Of a stretch of 64,000 nucleotides of DNA, positions 10,266 through 21,726 are shown piece by piece; positions within the stretch are counted from its first letter, which is position 1; every line of letters begins with the position of its first letter. The position numbers were made by a program, and so were the translations under genes. Source of the stretch: Ichthyophis bannanicus. Lineage: Eukaryota; Chordata; Amphibia; Gymnophiona; Ichthyophiidae. The stretch lies in the NCBI GenBank assembly GCA_033557465.1, contig CM066040.1:328618297-328682296 (forward strand). The letters run 5' to 3'. The notes below the pieces were generated by a model. The model saw only the letters and a program-made list of their open reading frames with translations. It made no database searches and was not told the origin of the DNA.

Positions 10266-12108
10266 GGAAAAGCATAGAAATATGATGGCAGAAAAAGACC
10301 ATATGGCCTATCCAGTCTGCCCTTCCATTACAACTACTATGGCCCCTTTTTTCTTTTAGAGATCTTCTGTGTTGGTCCCATGCTTTCTTGAATTCAGCTA
10401 CAATCCTGGTCTCTACTACCTCTATTGTAAGACTATTCCATGCATCTGCCACTCTTTCTGTAAAGAAATATTGCTGCATATTACTCCTGAGTCCTATCTC
10501 CTGTCATCTTCATCCTATGCCCTCTCTTGCAGAGCTTTCTTTCATTCGAAAGAGACTCGCCTCCTGTGCATTTATGCCACAAAGTTATTTAAACGTCTCT
10601 ATTATATCTCCTCTCTCCCAATTTTCCTCCAAAGTATGCATATAGAGATCTTTGTCCCCATATGCCTTATGATGAAGTCTCTTGACCATTTTGGTAGCCA
10701 CCCGCTGCACAGACTCCTTCCTATTTATATCCTTTTGAAGGTGTGGTCTCCAGAATTGCACATAATACGCCAAATGAGGTCTCACCAAAGACTTATACAG
10801 AGGCATTATCACCTCCTCCTTCCTGCTGGCCATTTCTCTCCCTATACACCCAAGCATCTTTCTGGTTTTTGCTTTTGCCTTTTCTACCTGTTTAGCCAAC
10901 TTAAGATCCTCAGAAACAATCTTGCCCAGGGTCCCGTTCTTCTTTTGTGAACAGAAGTACTTTACTCCCTATACTGTACTGGTCCCTTGGAGTTTTGCAG
11001 CCCAAATTCATGACCCTGCATTTTTTAGCATTAAATCTCAGCTGCCAAATTCTCGACCATTCTTCAAGCTTAACAAGATCCGTCCTCATGTTATCTACTC
11101 CTTCCTGGGTGTCTACTCTATTGCAGATTTTGGTATCACCTACAAGATGCAAACCTTACCCGACAGCCCTTCCGCAATATCATTAACAAAATCTTAAAAA
11201 GAATCAGACTAAGGACAGATCCCTGAGGCACGCCACTGTTTACATCCTTCTCCTCAGAGTAAGCTCCATTTACCTGCACCCTTTGTCGCCTCCCACTCAA
11301 GCAATATCTAACCCAGTCAGTCAATTTAGGGTCTGTTCCTAGGATGCTAAATGTATTTATAAATTGTCTGTGCGGAACAATGTCAAAGGCTTTAATGAAA
11401 TCTAAATACACCACTTTCAGGGTTCTTCCTCGTTCCAACTCTGTGGTTTCCCAATCAAAGAAATTAATAAGATTTGTCTGACAAGACCTGCTCTTGTAAA
11501 ACTATGCTGCCTCAGATCCTGCAATCCATTGGACTCCAGAAACCTCATTCTCCTCTGTTTTAGCAACGTTTCCATTAATTTACTCACCACAGAAGTCAGA
11601 CCAACCACCTGTAGTTCTCAACTTCATCTTTACTTCTGCTTCTGTGTAAAAGGACCACGTGCGCCTTTCTCCAGTCCTCTGGACTTTTCCCTCTCTAAAG
11701 AAGCGTTAAAAAGTTGGACAGTGGAGCCGCTAGAACTTCTCCAAGTTTCTTTAATACTGTGAGATGTATTTCATCTGACCCCATCGCTTTGTCTACTTTT
11801 AGTTTAGCTAGTTCCTCACAAACACAGTGTTCTGAAAATTGTTCAAGATCCCCTTCACTACTGTTCCTATTTTTGGATGTTTTCTGAGGTCCTGCTCCTG
11901 GCCCTTATATCTGTGAACACAGAACAAAAATATTTGTTAATAAACTCTGCTTTATCCTCATTAGCTTCTACATATTCTTCTCCATTACCTTTGAATCTGA
12001 CAATACTACTTTTGCGCTTCCTTCTCTCACTAACGTATTGAAAAATGTCTTGTCCTCCCATTTTTACTGCATTGGCTATTTTTTTTCTATTTGTATTATT
12101 ATTATAAC
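10266..12108 (-). mobile_element. CR1 LINE, minus strand, RT-to-3' part
   Basis: Read on the minus strand, RT pieces run from about 12108 down to 10266: 'EEYVEANEDKAEFINKYFCSVFT' (12000-11920), 'VVYLDFIKAFDIVPHRQF' and 'NSGVPQGSVLSLILF' (11440-11140), 'GDTKICNRVDTQEGVDNMR' (about 11100), 'ARKMLGCIGREMASRKEEVIMPLYKSL' (10870-10780) and 'QQYFFTERVADAWNSL' (10479-10430). The 3' UTR ('atgatggcagaaaaagacc') lies at about 10280. At least six frame breaks make it a pseudogene. It lacks the endonuclease and ORF1. Confidence 0.85.
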
Positions 12109-12770
12109 ATAGTAACATATAGTATATGATGGCAGATAAAGACCAGCATGGTCCATCTAGTCTACTCAGCGAGGTGGCAAGCTTAGGTGCACCTGCCACT
12201 CTGTGCAGGTCACCCCTCCCCTTACCTTTGTTTTGGGGTGTACCTACCGTTCCTTGCAGGTCACCCCTATTTTTTATTTTATTTATTTAACAGTTTTTTT
12301 TTATACCGCTTTATCATTTCAATCAAAGTGGTTTACATTGTAACTTAAACTTGGTAAACGTACATTAAACAGGGTCATTGATAACTTGGATTTTTTTCTG
12401 AGCAAAGGAGGGTTAAGTGACTTTCTCAAGGCCACAAGGAGTGCTAGTGGGAGTCGAACCCTGGTCTCTTGGCTCCCAAGCCAGAGCTCTAACCACTAGC
12501 GATAGTTAAGTTTATTTTCATTTTATCCTGTTGCTATAAAGGGATCCACTGTGTCTATCTGTCCATGCCATTTTGAATTCTGCCACTGTATTTGTTCCCA
12601 CCACTTCCATCAGGAGGGCATTCCAAGCGTCCACCACCCTTTCAGTGAAAAAGTATTTCCTGACGTTGCCTTTCAGTTTACTCTCTTGCAGCTTCATGTT
12701 ATGCCCTCTAGCTTTACAACTTCCCTGTCTTTGAAGAAGTTTTGTTTGTTCATTAATACTCTTTAAGGAA
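12109..12770 (-). mobile_element. CR1 LINE 3' fragment, minus strand, carrying a SINE
   Basis: The minus strand reads the CR1 C-terminal region ('tttcagtgaaaaagtatttc', complement of the 'KYFFTE' block, near 12640) and a 3' UTR ('atgatggcagataaagacca' at 12127). A SINE occupies about 12268-12505 between the two parts. Confidence 0.75.
12268..12505 (-). mobile_element. tRNA-derived SINE with L2-type tail
   Basis: On the minus strand the SINE starts with an A-box-like 'ctagtggttagagctc' and a B-box-like 'ccagggttcgactccca', and ends with a short hairpin ('accgctttatc...aaagtggt', 12304-12331) and AT-rich repeats (ttta units) that also end the L2 LINEs here. This suggests mobilisation by L2. 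Confidence 0.75.
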
Positions 12771-14125
12771 ACAAGTGGAGGAACTCAGAGAGGAGGTGGT
12801 AAGGCTGAGGAGCATTCAAGCCAGTGAGAAGTACATTTATTGTTTATATAACATTTGATATACCGCCCCCCGTTACATCGGGGCGGTTTACAATATAAAT
12901 AAAAACAGTAAATCAGAGACAGAAAAAGAAAGTTACAATTACTTAAAGAAGGAAGAAAAGGAAACAGAGAACAGGAGAAAAAAGAAAGATAGAGTCAGAG
13001 GAGTCAGCTAGATCCAGGAAAGGCACAGGAGAACAGATGAGTTTTGAGAAGGGAGCGAAATCTAGAATATGATTCCTCGAGACAGAGGGCAGTGGGTAGT
13101 GAGTTCCAGAGGGAGGGACCAAGGTAGAAAAATGCTGATTTACGGGTGGATTGGAGATGTGCACGGGAAGGGGCTGGAAGGTGAAGGCGATTAATATGAA
13201 TGGACCGGAGACTTCGGAAAGGGACATGGAAGGAGAGCAAGTCAGAAAGGTATTGGGGTCTGTGAAGGTAAATGGCTCGATGGACCAGAGTAAGAACCTT
13301 GTAAGGGATCCGGAATTGTAGTGGCAGCCAGTGAAGGTGTTGTAGGAGGGGGGTGATGTGATCATGTGGAGAAGCATGTAGGAGCATCCGGGCAGCCGTA
13401 TTTTGAATTAACTGTAATCGGTGTAACTGATACTGAGGGATACCGGCATAAATGGAATTACAGACAGAATTACATTGACGAGATGCTTCTTGCAGCAACC
13501 AAGCTCTCCAGCACAGGAGAAGATGGGTGCCAACAGAATGTCGATGGTTGGACACAAGTCACCAGGGCCTGCAAAATCACCAATCCAACTTCTCCAGCCC
13601 TTGAATTGAAGAACCATTATGCAGCCCTGGAAGTGGAGGAGGTGAAAGCATCCCTGGAAAGGGAAGAACCAGAGCTCAAGTACCCCAAAGTTGCAGAATC
13701 AGTGACCAGAAGGAAACGAAGGGTAGTGGTGGTTGGAGACTCTCTTCTGATGGGTACCGACCAGACTTGATGTCCAGAGAGATATATGCTGTCTGCCTGG
13801 TGCCAAAATCCAAGATGTTACGGAGAGTTTGCCGAGACTCATCAAGCCCACTGACTATTACCCAATGTTGCTAATCCATGTTGGAACAAATGATACTGCC
13901 AGGTATACCTCGGAACGTATCAAAAGTGACTTCATGGCTCTGGGACAGAGGGTGAAGCAGTTAGGTGCACAAGTGGTGTTCTCATCAATCCTCCCTGTTG
14001 AGGGTAAAGGCCAAGGCAGAGAGGATCGCATCCTGGAGATGAATGCATGGCTGCGTGGATGGTGTCATCAAGAGTGTTTTGGTTTCCTAGACCATGGGAT
14101 GCTGTTCCAAGGCTTGCAGACTCAA
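12771..14125 (+). pseudogene. CR1 ORF1 protein with coiled coil and SGNH esterase-like domain (split)
   Basis: The segment before the L2 insertion reads a heptad-like 'QVEELREEVVRLRSIQASEKY', a probable coiled coil. After the insertion (13471) come 'DEMLLAATKLSSTGEDG', the block-I-like 'VVVVGDSLLMGTD' (13725-13767), and an esterase core 'LLIHVGTNDTARYTSERI' (13870-13925) with 'FSSILPVEGKGQGREDRI' and 'FGFLDHGMLF'. GDS and the GTND motif are typical of the SGNH hydrolase fold in CR1 ORF1. The protein binds CR1 RNA; the role of the esterase is not settled. A frameshift near 13770 and the L2 break it. Confidence 0.75.
12838..13470 (-). mobile_element. L2 LINE 3' fragment, minus strand
   Basis: The minus strand encodes the L2 RT C-terminus: 'LHRLQLIQNTAARMLL', 'HITPLLQHLHWLPLQFRI', 'SLWNSLPTALC'. 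It ends at 12845-12890 with the L2 tail hairpin ('accgccccccgttacatcgg' and its partner). The six bases 'tacatt' occur on both sides (12832-12837 and 13471-13476), a plausible short target duplication. The host CR1 frame is resumed afterwards. Confidence 0.85.
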
Positions 14126-16090
14126 GGGTGCAGGGGAGGATTATCTAGAAGCTGATAAGGATAAAGCGGAATTGCTTAACAAATATTGTTGTTCTGTGTT
14201 CACAGTTGAAGAACCAGGAGCAGGACCTCAGAAAACACCCACAAATAAGAACAGAAGCGAGGGACATCTTGAACAATTTTCAGAAGACTGTGTTCGTGAG
14301 AAACTAGCTCAACTTAAAGTAGACAAAGCGATGGGACCGGATGGGATACACCCTAGAATACTGAGGGAACTTGGGGACGTTCTAGCAACTCCACTGACTG
14401 ACCTTTTCAATGCCTCGTTGGAGTCGGGAGTGGTGCCAAAGGACTGGAGAGAGGCTCATGTGGTGCCTTTACACAAAAGCGGAAGTAAGGATATGGTTGA
14501 AAACTACAGGCTGGTTAGTTTAACTTCGGTGGTGAGTAAATTATTGGAAACGCTGCTGAAAGAGAAAATAGTGAGGTTTCTGGAGTCCATCGGATTACAG
14601 GATCCGAGGCAGCATGGATTCACCAGAGGCAGGTCTTGTCAGACAAATCTGATTGATTTCTTTGACTGGGTGACCAGGGAGTTGGACCGAGGGAGAGCCC
14701 TAGATGTGGTGTATTTAGATTTCAGTAAAGCCTTTGACACTGTTCCTCACAGGTGACTTATAAACAAACTGAGCACCCTAGGGATGGACCCTAAAGTTAC
14801 TGTTTGGGTTAGAAACTGGTTGGGTGGGAGGTGACAAAGAGTACAAGTAAATGGAGCTCACTCTGAGGAGAAGGATGTTACCAGTGGTGTGCCCCAGGGA
14901 TCTGTCCTTGGTCCGATTCTTTTTAACATCTTTGTTAGTGATATAGTGGAAGAGCTGTCAGGTAAGGTTTGCCTCTTTGCGGATGATACCAAAATCTGCA
15001 ATAGAGTAGACACCCAGGAAGGTGTAGATAACATGAGGAGGGATCTAGCTAAGCTTGAAGAATGGTCTAGAATTTGACAGCTGGGATTTAATGTTAAAAA
15101 ATGTAAGGCCATGCATTTGGGCTGCAGCAATCCAAGGGAGCAATATAGTATGGGGGTGAAGTACTTTTGTCCACTAAGGAAGAGCGGGACCTAGGCGTGG
15201 TTGTGTCTGATGATCTTAAAGTAGCTAAACAGGTAGAAAAGGCGACAGCAAAATCTAGAAGGATGCTTGGGTGCATGCGGAGAGGAATGGCTAGCAGAAA
15301 AAAGGAGGTGATAGTGCCTCTGTATAAGTCTTTGGTGCGACCTCATTTGAAGTATAGTGTGCAATTCTGGAGACCGCACCTTCAAAAGGATGTGAACATG
15401 ATGGAGTCGGTGCAGAGGGTGACTACTAAAATGATTAGTGATCTTCATTATAAAGCATATGAGGACAGCCTGAAGGATCTTAATATGTACACCTTAGAGG
15501 GAAGGCGGGATAGAGGTGATATGATTGAGATGTTTAAATACTTCCATGGCATAAATATGCAGGGAAAGAGCCTCTTTCAATTGAAAGCAAGTTCTGCTAC
15601 GAGGGGACATGGGATGAGGGTGAAGGGAGATAGAGTCAGGAGTGATTTATTTATTTATTTATTTTATTCTCTTATATACCGCGCTATTCTGCATCAGTGC
15701 GGTTTACATTGAACAAACTGAAATTACATTGAACAGGGCATTATAACTTGGAGATAACTATTTTACAGGGAACATGGGCTATGGAGGGTTAAGTGGCTTG
15801 CCCAAGACCACAAGGAGCACCTGTGGGAGTAGAAACCCCAGTCCTTCCGGCCCAAGGTTGCTGTCCTCTAGTGGGATTTGAACCACTGACCTTCCGGCCC
15901 GAAGTACCTTGTCCCAACCACTAGGCCACTCCTCCACTCCTGATATGCGGAAATATTTCTTTACGGAAAGAGTAGTGGATCCGTGGAATAGTCTCCCAGT
16001 GGAGGTGGTAGAGATGAGGACAGTAACAGAATTCAAAAAAGCATGGGACAAACACAGAGGATCTCTAAAGGTAAAAAGGGGACTATTGTA
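14126..16090 (+). pseudogene. CR1 reverse transcriptase, split by a SINE
   Basis: The RT starts at 'DYLEADKDKAELLNKYCCSVFT' and runs through 'DKAMGPDGIHPRILRELGDV', 'YLDFSKAFDTVPHR' (to 14756), 'SGVPQGSVLGPILFNIFV' (14882), 'LFADDTKICNR' with catalytic FADD (about 14970-15005), then 'SRRMLGCMRRGMASRKKEV' and 'HLQKDVNMMESVQRVTTKM'. The C-terminal 'RKYFFTERVVDPWNSLPVEVVEMRT' follows after the SINE (15946-16025). In-frame stops occur at 14755, 14833 and 15075, with a frameshift near 15160. The endonuclease that should precede RT is missing. Confidence 0.85.
15646..15940 (-). mobile_element. tRNA-derived SINE with L2-type tail
   Basis: This is the fullest copy of the SINE. On the minus strand it begins with 'ctagtggttgggacaaggta' (A-box-like) and 'ggttcaaatccc' (B-box), followed by a body and an L2-like hairpin ('accgcgct...agtgcggt', 15678-15706) and a (tttatt)n tail at 15646-15665. 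It interrupts the CR1 RT frame, which resumes at 15941-15950. Confidence 0.82.
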
Positions 16091-16168
16091 GTTGTTGATA
16101 TGGAAGGACAGACTAGATAGGCCATGTGGTCTTTTTCTGTCATCATATTTCTATGTTTCTATGTTTCT

Positions 16169-16194
16169 AAGTATTTAAAGGTTTGTATCATACC
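16169..16194 (-). mobile_element. CR1 fragment, left flank of the nested stack
   Basis: On the minus strand this short piece reads 'GMIQTFKYLET', the CR1 RT C-terminal motif usually seen as 'GDMIETFKYL'. The sequence that should precede it ('YMLEERRDRE') is found on the minus strand at 38930-38960, beyond DIRS-2. The two are the halves of one CR1. Confidence 0.75.
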
Positions 16195-16357
16195 ATCTCC
16201 AGAGCAAGCAGTAATGTAGTCTTCACATATGGGTGATGTTGGTACCGATGGAGCCCGCACAGAAACACTCTCCAGCGTCCAATAGGAAAGTCTTTGGGAG
16301 TACTCCACTGCGCCTGCGTAGCTGCCTGCCTGCTTTCCCAACTCCCTCTCTTCAGTT
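16195..16357 (+). repeat. DIRS-2 left ITR
   Basis: It contains 'agtcttcacatatgggtgat', 'ggtaccgatggagcc' and 'cccaactccctctcttcagt'. It is complementary to 38757-38929 with mismatches and a short extra segment on the left ('aataggaaagtctttggg'). Confidence 0.85.
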
Positions 16358-16580
16358 CTTCGTTTTCCGCAGAGCTAGCAGAAAGCAAATCCTGTCACTG
16401 CAGAAATTTTTTTGTCTTTTGTGGATAGTGTCTGCCTTCCCATTGACACCAGCACTGTCTTGACACTGCCTGTTCCCTTATTTTTTCTTTTATCTTTTCT
16501 TCTACTAGTAAAAAAAAAAAATCTTCAGGCGTGTTGACACCATCTTAGGGCTTTAACCTACCATACTGTCCACTGATAGT

Positions 16581-18184
16581 ATGGAGAAACCGACCAGTAG
16601 TTTCATAAAATATTCAAAATGTGGCAGTACCATCTTGCCTACTGACACACATGACTGGTGCTTAAAATGCCTTGGGCCTGACCACCAGCCAACAGAATGT
16701 TCTCTTTGTAAAAAGATGACAAAGAGAGGCCTGCAGAACCGGGCATCTAAATTTGGAACTCTCTTCGCTTTTGCATCGACGTCATCAAGAGCCTCATCCT
16801 CCTCACATGGATCTCAGGTATCGAAAGCGTGCAAGCACAAGTTTTCCTAGAAGACACAAAATTTCTCCAGAGGTAGATCTCTGTCCCAGCATCGAGATGC
16901 CTCGTGCATTGCCCTGGAGGTGGATCGGCCTGCCAAACAGCCCTGGAGAGAGGACCTGTCCCCCAAAGCCATCGAGGGGCTCCAGGATGCTCCCAAGGCC
17001 TTGACCTCAGAGCTACTGGTGCCATGCTCTGGGATGATGGCGCAAGTTCCATCACCAATACCCAAGCATTGGCGACCTCGATAGACCTGCATATCCTGGC
17101 CATCGAGTGGAGCTTGGCAGCTCTATTGGCGGCTTTGGTTCCCATCAAACCATTGCCCTCAGGAACCAGGCCGTTGATACTGGTACAGGTACCAGCACCA
17201 ACATTGGCACCAGTGCAGGGTGCATCGGGATACATGGTTCTGCCACTCATGCCATCCTTTGAGTCCATCTCCGATACAGGGGTTTGACCCAAATGGTAAC
17301 CAGAGCCTGATACTGACACGCATCGGTATCAGCGTCTAGCAGAAGGCGAGCCCTATTCCTGCCAATACTTTGCGTCCTCCGATTCAGAGATTCCCTATTT
17401 CAGATGAGGAGTCACTCGATTCCTGGGACCCCGAGGCCTGCCTTTGGAGCCCTCCCCGCCTCCAGAAAGATGCATGTCGCCTCCTGAAGACATGTCCTTC
17501 CAAGAATTCATCCGTGACATAGCTAGGGGTCTCTCTATAACAGTTACATCTGAGAAGGAGCCCAGGGCGGAGGAATTGGAGATCCTCCAATACCTAACAG
17601 CTCCCAGGAAGGCAGCCACCCTGCCGGTGCACCTCATTCTCCATGGTCTGATGCCCGGGTGTGGGAGACTCCCCTCATGATGTCACCTCATACTTGACAT
17701 CTCAATACCATTATCGAGTACCGGAGTGTCCTAGCTTCCAAAAACCACAGCTCCCCATCATTCAGTGGAGGTGGAATCGGGGATGTGCCGAATCAAGAGT
17801 ACCAAAACTCATTCCTCTAACCCACCGAGTAGAGAATTTAGAACCCTCGATGCCTTTGGGCATCGATGTTTTCAGGCTTAACTCCTATATACTCTACAGG
17901 GGTATGTTCCTCAAGAAAGTCACCAAAGACTTTGAGGCCATGGCCCCTCATCTCCCAGATGAAAAGAGAGATGACTATCTTGCTTTAGTTAGATGTACTC
18001 AAAATGTATCAAAGTTTGTCAGTAGGGCAACCTTCGATGCATTTGAGTATACAAACAGAGCCACAGCAATTTGTATCAGTGCACGCAGAATTGCATGGCT
18101 TCAGACCTCAGATCTTGAACAGTGGGTTCAAAATAAGCTGGGCAACATACCTTGCATAGGGGAAAATATCTTTGGCAAAGACTG
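16581..18184 (+). pseudogene. gag: DIRS-2 family B gag
   Basis: It begins 'MEKPTSSFIKYSKCGS' and shows the Cys/His cluster ('THDWCLKCLGPDHQPTECSLC', 16645-16710) shared with DIRS-3, -4 and -6, but with one Cys of the first pair replaced by Tyr. Later blocks are 'PPEDMSFQEFIRDIARGLSIT' (17475-17545) and, after several frameshifts, 'MFLKKVTKDFEAMAPHLPDEKRDDYLALV', 'FVSRATFDAFEYTNRATAI' and 'ARRIAWLQTSDLEQWVQNKLG' (17661-18185). The linker between cluster and core is rich in 'ggtacc'-like motifs. The protein presumably coats element RNA; it is inactive here. Confidence 0.8.
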
Positions 18185-18439
18185 ACAGGATGAGACTTCT
18201 CAGTTAGAGTCAGAGAATACCATCCTAAACAGGCTGTCTAGGAGAACAGCTAACCCTGCTAGAAAGAAGACAGCTACAAAGAACGCTTTCTTCAATAAGA
18301 ATAAGAAATTCTATTCTTATCCTCCTGCTTCTCAGTACCAGGCTCAAGGCCCCCAGAAGAGACAGCAGCCTCCTAAGCAACAAAAGAAGCCACAGGTGGC
18401 TAAATCTCAACCAGCTCTGCAGCTACAGTCTGCGTCTGT

Positions 18440-18802
18440 TTTTTGACTTTTTTCTAGAGAACATTGCCACCCTACCTCTGGAGCACCCTCACCTTCTCCA
18501 CATTGCAGGCAGACTGTGTCACTACACCCACAGATGGCACCTTATCACCTCAAAACAGTGAACACTAACCATAGTTTGGGAGGGGTACAGACTTCATCTG
18601 CAAGCTCTACCCTCCTCGACATTTGTGAGAAATAACACATGCAACCCTCATTCATTGCTCTTCTACAGGACGAGGTGTCCTCTCTTCTCAGGGTGCCATA
18701 GAAGATGTCCCAATATCCCAGCAGGGAATGGGATTCTATTCTCCGTACTTTCTCATACCAAAGAAGACTGGAGGATATAGGCCCATCCTGGACCTCAGAA
18801 AC
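18440..18802 (+). pseudogene. DIRS-2 reverse transcriptase, N-terminal fragment
   Basis: Broken frames lead into 'GFYSPYFLIPKKTGGYRPILDLRN' (18730-18802), identical in most positions to the RT fingers of DIRS-6. The frame is cut at 18802 by the CR1 insertion. The missing continuation starts at 35926. Confidence 0.85.
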
Positions 18803-18960
18803 ATAAGAAATGCCATACCCGGTCAGACCAAGGTCCATCAAGCCCAGTATCCTGTTTCCGACAGTGACCAATCCTGGTCAGAAGTACCTGGCAGGTACCC
18901 AAAGTCTACAGCTTCCACAGTGCTCATCCTGGGGTAAGCAGTGGATTTCCTAGGTCCTCT

Positions 18961-19331
18961 TTAATAATGGTTTATGGACCTTTCCTCCAGGAACTTGTCC
19001 AAACCTTTTTTAAACCCAGCTACACTAACAGCTTTTACTACATCTTCCGGTAATGAATTCCAGAATTTGATTACGCATTGAGTGAAAAAATATTTTTTCT
19101 TATTAGTCTTAGATGGATTACATTGTAGCTTCATTGCGTTCCTTGAAGTCTTTCTACTTTTTGATGGTGTAAACAACTGATCTACATTAAACCGTTCCAC
19201 TCCATTCATTAATTTATAGACTTCTATCATATCTCCTCTCAGCCTTCTCTTTTCCAAGTTGAAGAGCCCTAACCTTTTAAGCCTTTCCTCAAAGGGGTAT
19301 CCTTCCATCCCATTTACCATTTTGGTGGCTC
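18961..19331 (-). pseudogene. CR1 RT C-terminal part (third piece)
   Basis: The minus strand reads '[38 protein letters not shown]' down to the terminal 'FLEERSINHY', the standard CR1 C-terminus. The frame is open for 119 codons. The preceding residues are across the SINE, at 25360 and above. Confidence 0.85.
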
Positions 19332-19400
19332 TTTATTTATTTAGCTGTATTTATATCACGCTTTTCACCGGGTCAAAGCGGTCAATTGGGGGATACATTT

Positions 19401-19565
19401 TCTCCAGGACCAAGCAGGAAGTCAGTCCTCACATATGGGTGACGTCGGTGCCGACGGAGCCCTCGCGGAGCAATTTCCCCAGCTTTCAAAGAAACCTTCG
19501 GGAATTGCAGCGCGCATGCGCGGTCCCCTTCCCGCCCAAAGGTGCCATCTTGCTCAGTCTTCCTT
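19401..19565 (+). repeat. DIRS-3 left ITR
   Basis: It holds 'tcctcacatatgggtgacgt' followed by a near-palindrome 'cgtcggtgccgacg', and ends with 'gccatcttgctcagtc'. It is complementary to 24989-25148. A 'tgacgtc' motif matches a CREB/ATF-type site; its use as a promoter element is a guess. Confidence 0.92.
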
Positions 19566-19800
19566 TTTTCCGCGGAGCCCTACAGACGTTGTTTGTGATC
19601 ACCGCTGAAAAAGTTGATTTTATTTAATATTCTTTTCTCGGTTCGACGCCGGATCCTTTTCCCGCCCGGGCCCGATACGCCGGTATCGAATCCGTTCTTT
19701 CTTTTTTCGGTTTTTGTCCTTCGTGACTAGCGTTCGCGCCATTTTTCTTTTTTCACTGGCAGCCCTGTCTTTTGACCTCGCAGGGGCCCTTTTTCCCCCG

Positions 19801-21726
19801 ATGGCTGCCAGCGGGTTTAAAAAGTGTGATCGGTGTAAGAAACTTATGTCTCTTACCGACACACACGACTGCTGCCTCCGCTGCCTCGGACCCGATCATG
19901 ACCCGATGATCTGTGGTCCGTGTGGCAAAATGTCCTCAAAAGCGTTGAGGAGTCGGCAGCATCAAAAAGAATGATTCTTCTCTGACTCCGCGTCCGGCCG
20001 GGCCCGGACCTCGTCAGAGGCTTCGACGTCCCAGGACTCCGGTCCTGAGCATTGTCGGAGTTCCTCTGAGCGGGGGTCTCCTGCCCGGGAACATCATAGG
20101 AAGAAAAAAACCGCGAGGGCGGCGTCGGTGGACGCTCCTGGTTCCTCGAGGGCCAGGTCGCATAGCCCCGATAGCCGTCCCGGGTCCTCGGAGTCGGAGA
20201 GGCCTTCGAAACATCCTCGTCTCGAGATGGAGTCTCCTGGACACGTGAGTACTGTAGTCCTCGTGGACTCGCCTCCGAAGGAGCTGATGTCGGACCCGAC
20301 GCCGTCGGGGCCCGAGTCGGGGGCTGCTGGGTCTCCTGAGCTCGGACTCAGGTTGACGGCCTTGGAGAGCAGTTTCGCTGCCTTCATGGACCAGCAGCGG
20401 GCATTGATCGCTGGCCTTGCCGGTGCATCTGCCCCGACCACCGGGATGTCGATGTCCAAGTTGACCCCGGAGACCGAGCCGATCCTCGAGTCCATGCGAG
20501 CTCGAGTCGATCCTCGGTCACGGTCTCCCTCGGCCTCCCGTTAGGGACCGAGGTCGTCAATGCCGGCCTCGGCGTCGGGGCGGAGGGCATCGGTGCCCGC
20601 CCGACTGGAGCCGCTCGATTCCTCCTCCGAGGAGTCGGGCTGGGAGACGGAGGACAAAGAGTCAGCAGGTACTTTTCGGACTCGGTGCGTCCCATCGGAC
20701 TCGCCTGAGTCCGAACCTCGGAGACGGTCCCCCCCGGAGGACACCCGGTTCTCGGACTTTGTGAGGGATATGGCCAAGGCCTTGGCATTCCCCACGGATC
20801 CCGAGGAGGAGCCTCGAGCTGAAGAGCTCGATGCCCTCCAGTATGACTCTCCCCCGAAGGAGGCCTTTACTGTACCGGTTCCTCCGATGTTGGAGCGACT
20901 TCTCTTCCGCATGTGGGAGAGCCCGGCGTCGGCGCCGGTGTTAAGCAAGCAGGTCGATTCCATTTATCGAGTCCGCAAGAGCCCCGGGTTCCAAAAGGCA
21001 CAACTACCGCACCATTCCATGGTGGTGGAATCGGCCATGCATCGACTCAAGAGTCAGAAGATGCACTCCTTGGTGCCTCCCGGCCGGGAGGCCCGGAACC
21101 TGGATGCCCTCGGTAGGAAGTGCTTCCAGGGCTCTATGCTTGCTTGTCGAGTCCAGACCTACCAGCTCTACATGGGCATATATCTCCGGGACCTGGCAAA
21201 GGAGATTGCCGGGTTCTCTGCTGGTCTCTCCGAGGAACCTTTGCAGAGGTTCCAAGCCTTGTCCACTGGTATTCGGGAGTGCTCGAAGTTTATCTCTCGA
21301 GCAGCCTACGATGGCTTTGAAGCATCGGCTCGGGTAGCCGGAGCCGGCATCGGTGCCCGCCGACAGGCTTGGCTTCAGTCATCCGACCTCGAGCCATGGG
21401 TGCAGGACAAGTTGGTCGATGTCCCGTGCAGAGGTGAAAACCTCTTTGGCAAGCCCATGGCTGAAAAGGCTGCACAGATCGAGACCGAGACTCTGACCAG
21501 GACTCGGTTGTCCAGAAAAACCTCTGCCCCTTCTCAGAAGAAGAAGGGCTCGGGGAAAAAGCCCTTTTACCCGAGGAAGGCGGCTGCCTATAAACACTAC
21601 CCTCATCAGGCCTCAGCAGCTCCCCAACAGGGTCAGCAGGCCAAGGGACGGGGTAATGGGTCCCGTAGGCAGCAGGCCCTCAAGCCCACAACACCGGCCC
21701 CTGCTCAGCAGGGTGGGGGCTTTTGA
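19801..21726 (+). pseudogene. gag: DIRS-3 family B gag with two nonsense codons
   Basis: One reading frame runs 19801-21726 (641 codons plus stop) with in-frame stops at 19972-19974 (TGA) and 20542-20544 (TAG) only. Residues 9-45 form the Cys/His cluster (CDRC, then THDCCLRC, DHDPMICGPC). A Ser/Pro/Arg-rich linker follows. The core has 'PPEDTRFSDFVRDMAKALAFP', 'SPGFQKAQLPHHSMVVESAM', 'PPGREARNLDALGRKCFQGSM' and 'ARRQAWLQSSDLEPWVQDKLVDVPCRGENLFGK'. The C-terminus is Lys/Gln-rich. By analogy it binds element RNA. Its length is close to the intact 602-residue gag of DIRS-6. Confidence 0.88.

Larger units (their letters stand above)
12771..16168 (+). mobile_element. CR1 LINE, plus strand, with internal deletion and two insertions
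   Basis: ORF1 coding (12771-12837 and 13471-14125) runs straight into the RT domain without an endonuclease. The 3' end is a short (tttctatg)n repeat at 16146-16168. An L2 fragment (12838-13470) and a SINE (15646-15940) interrupt it. The flanks rejoin cleanly at both sites. Confidence 0.85.

Noticed and set aside
10369..10950. 193-codon plus-strand frame
   Set aside because: Antisense of a minus-strand CR1 RT, which explains the sequence.
15880..15940. Possible tRNA gene (B-box-like 'gggatttgaacc' complement)
   Set aside because: It is the tRNA-derived head of a SINE, repeated at 12505, 25355 and 39236; no cloverleaf is complete.
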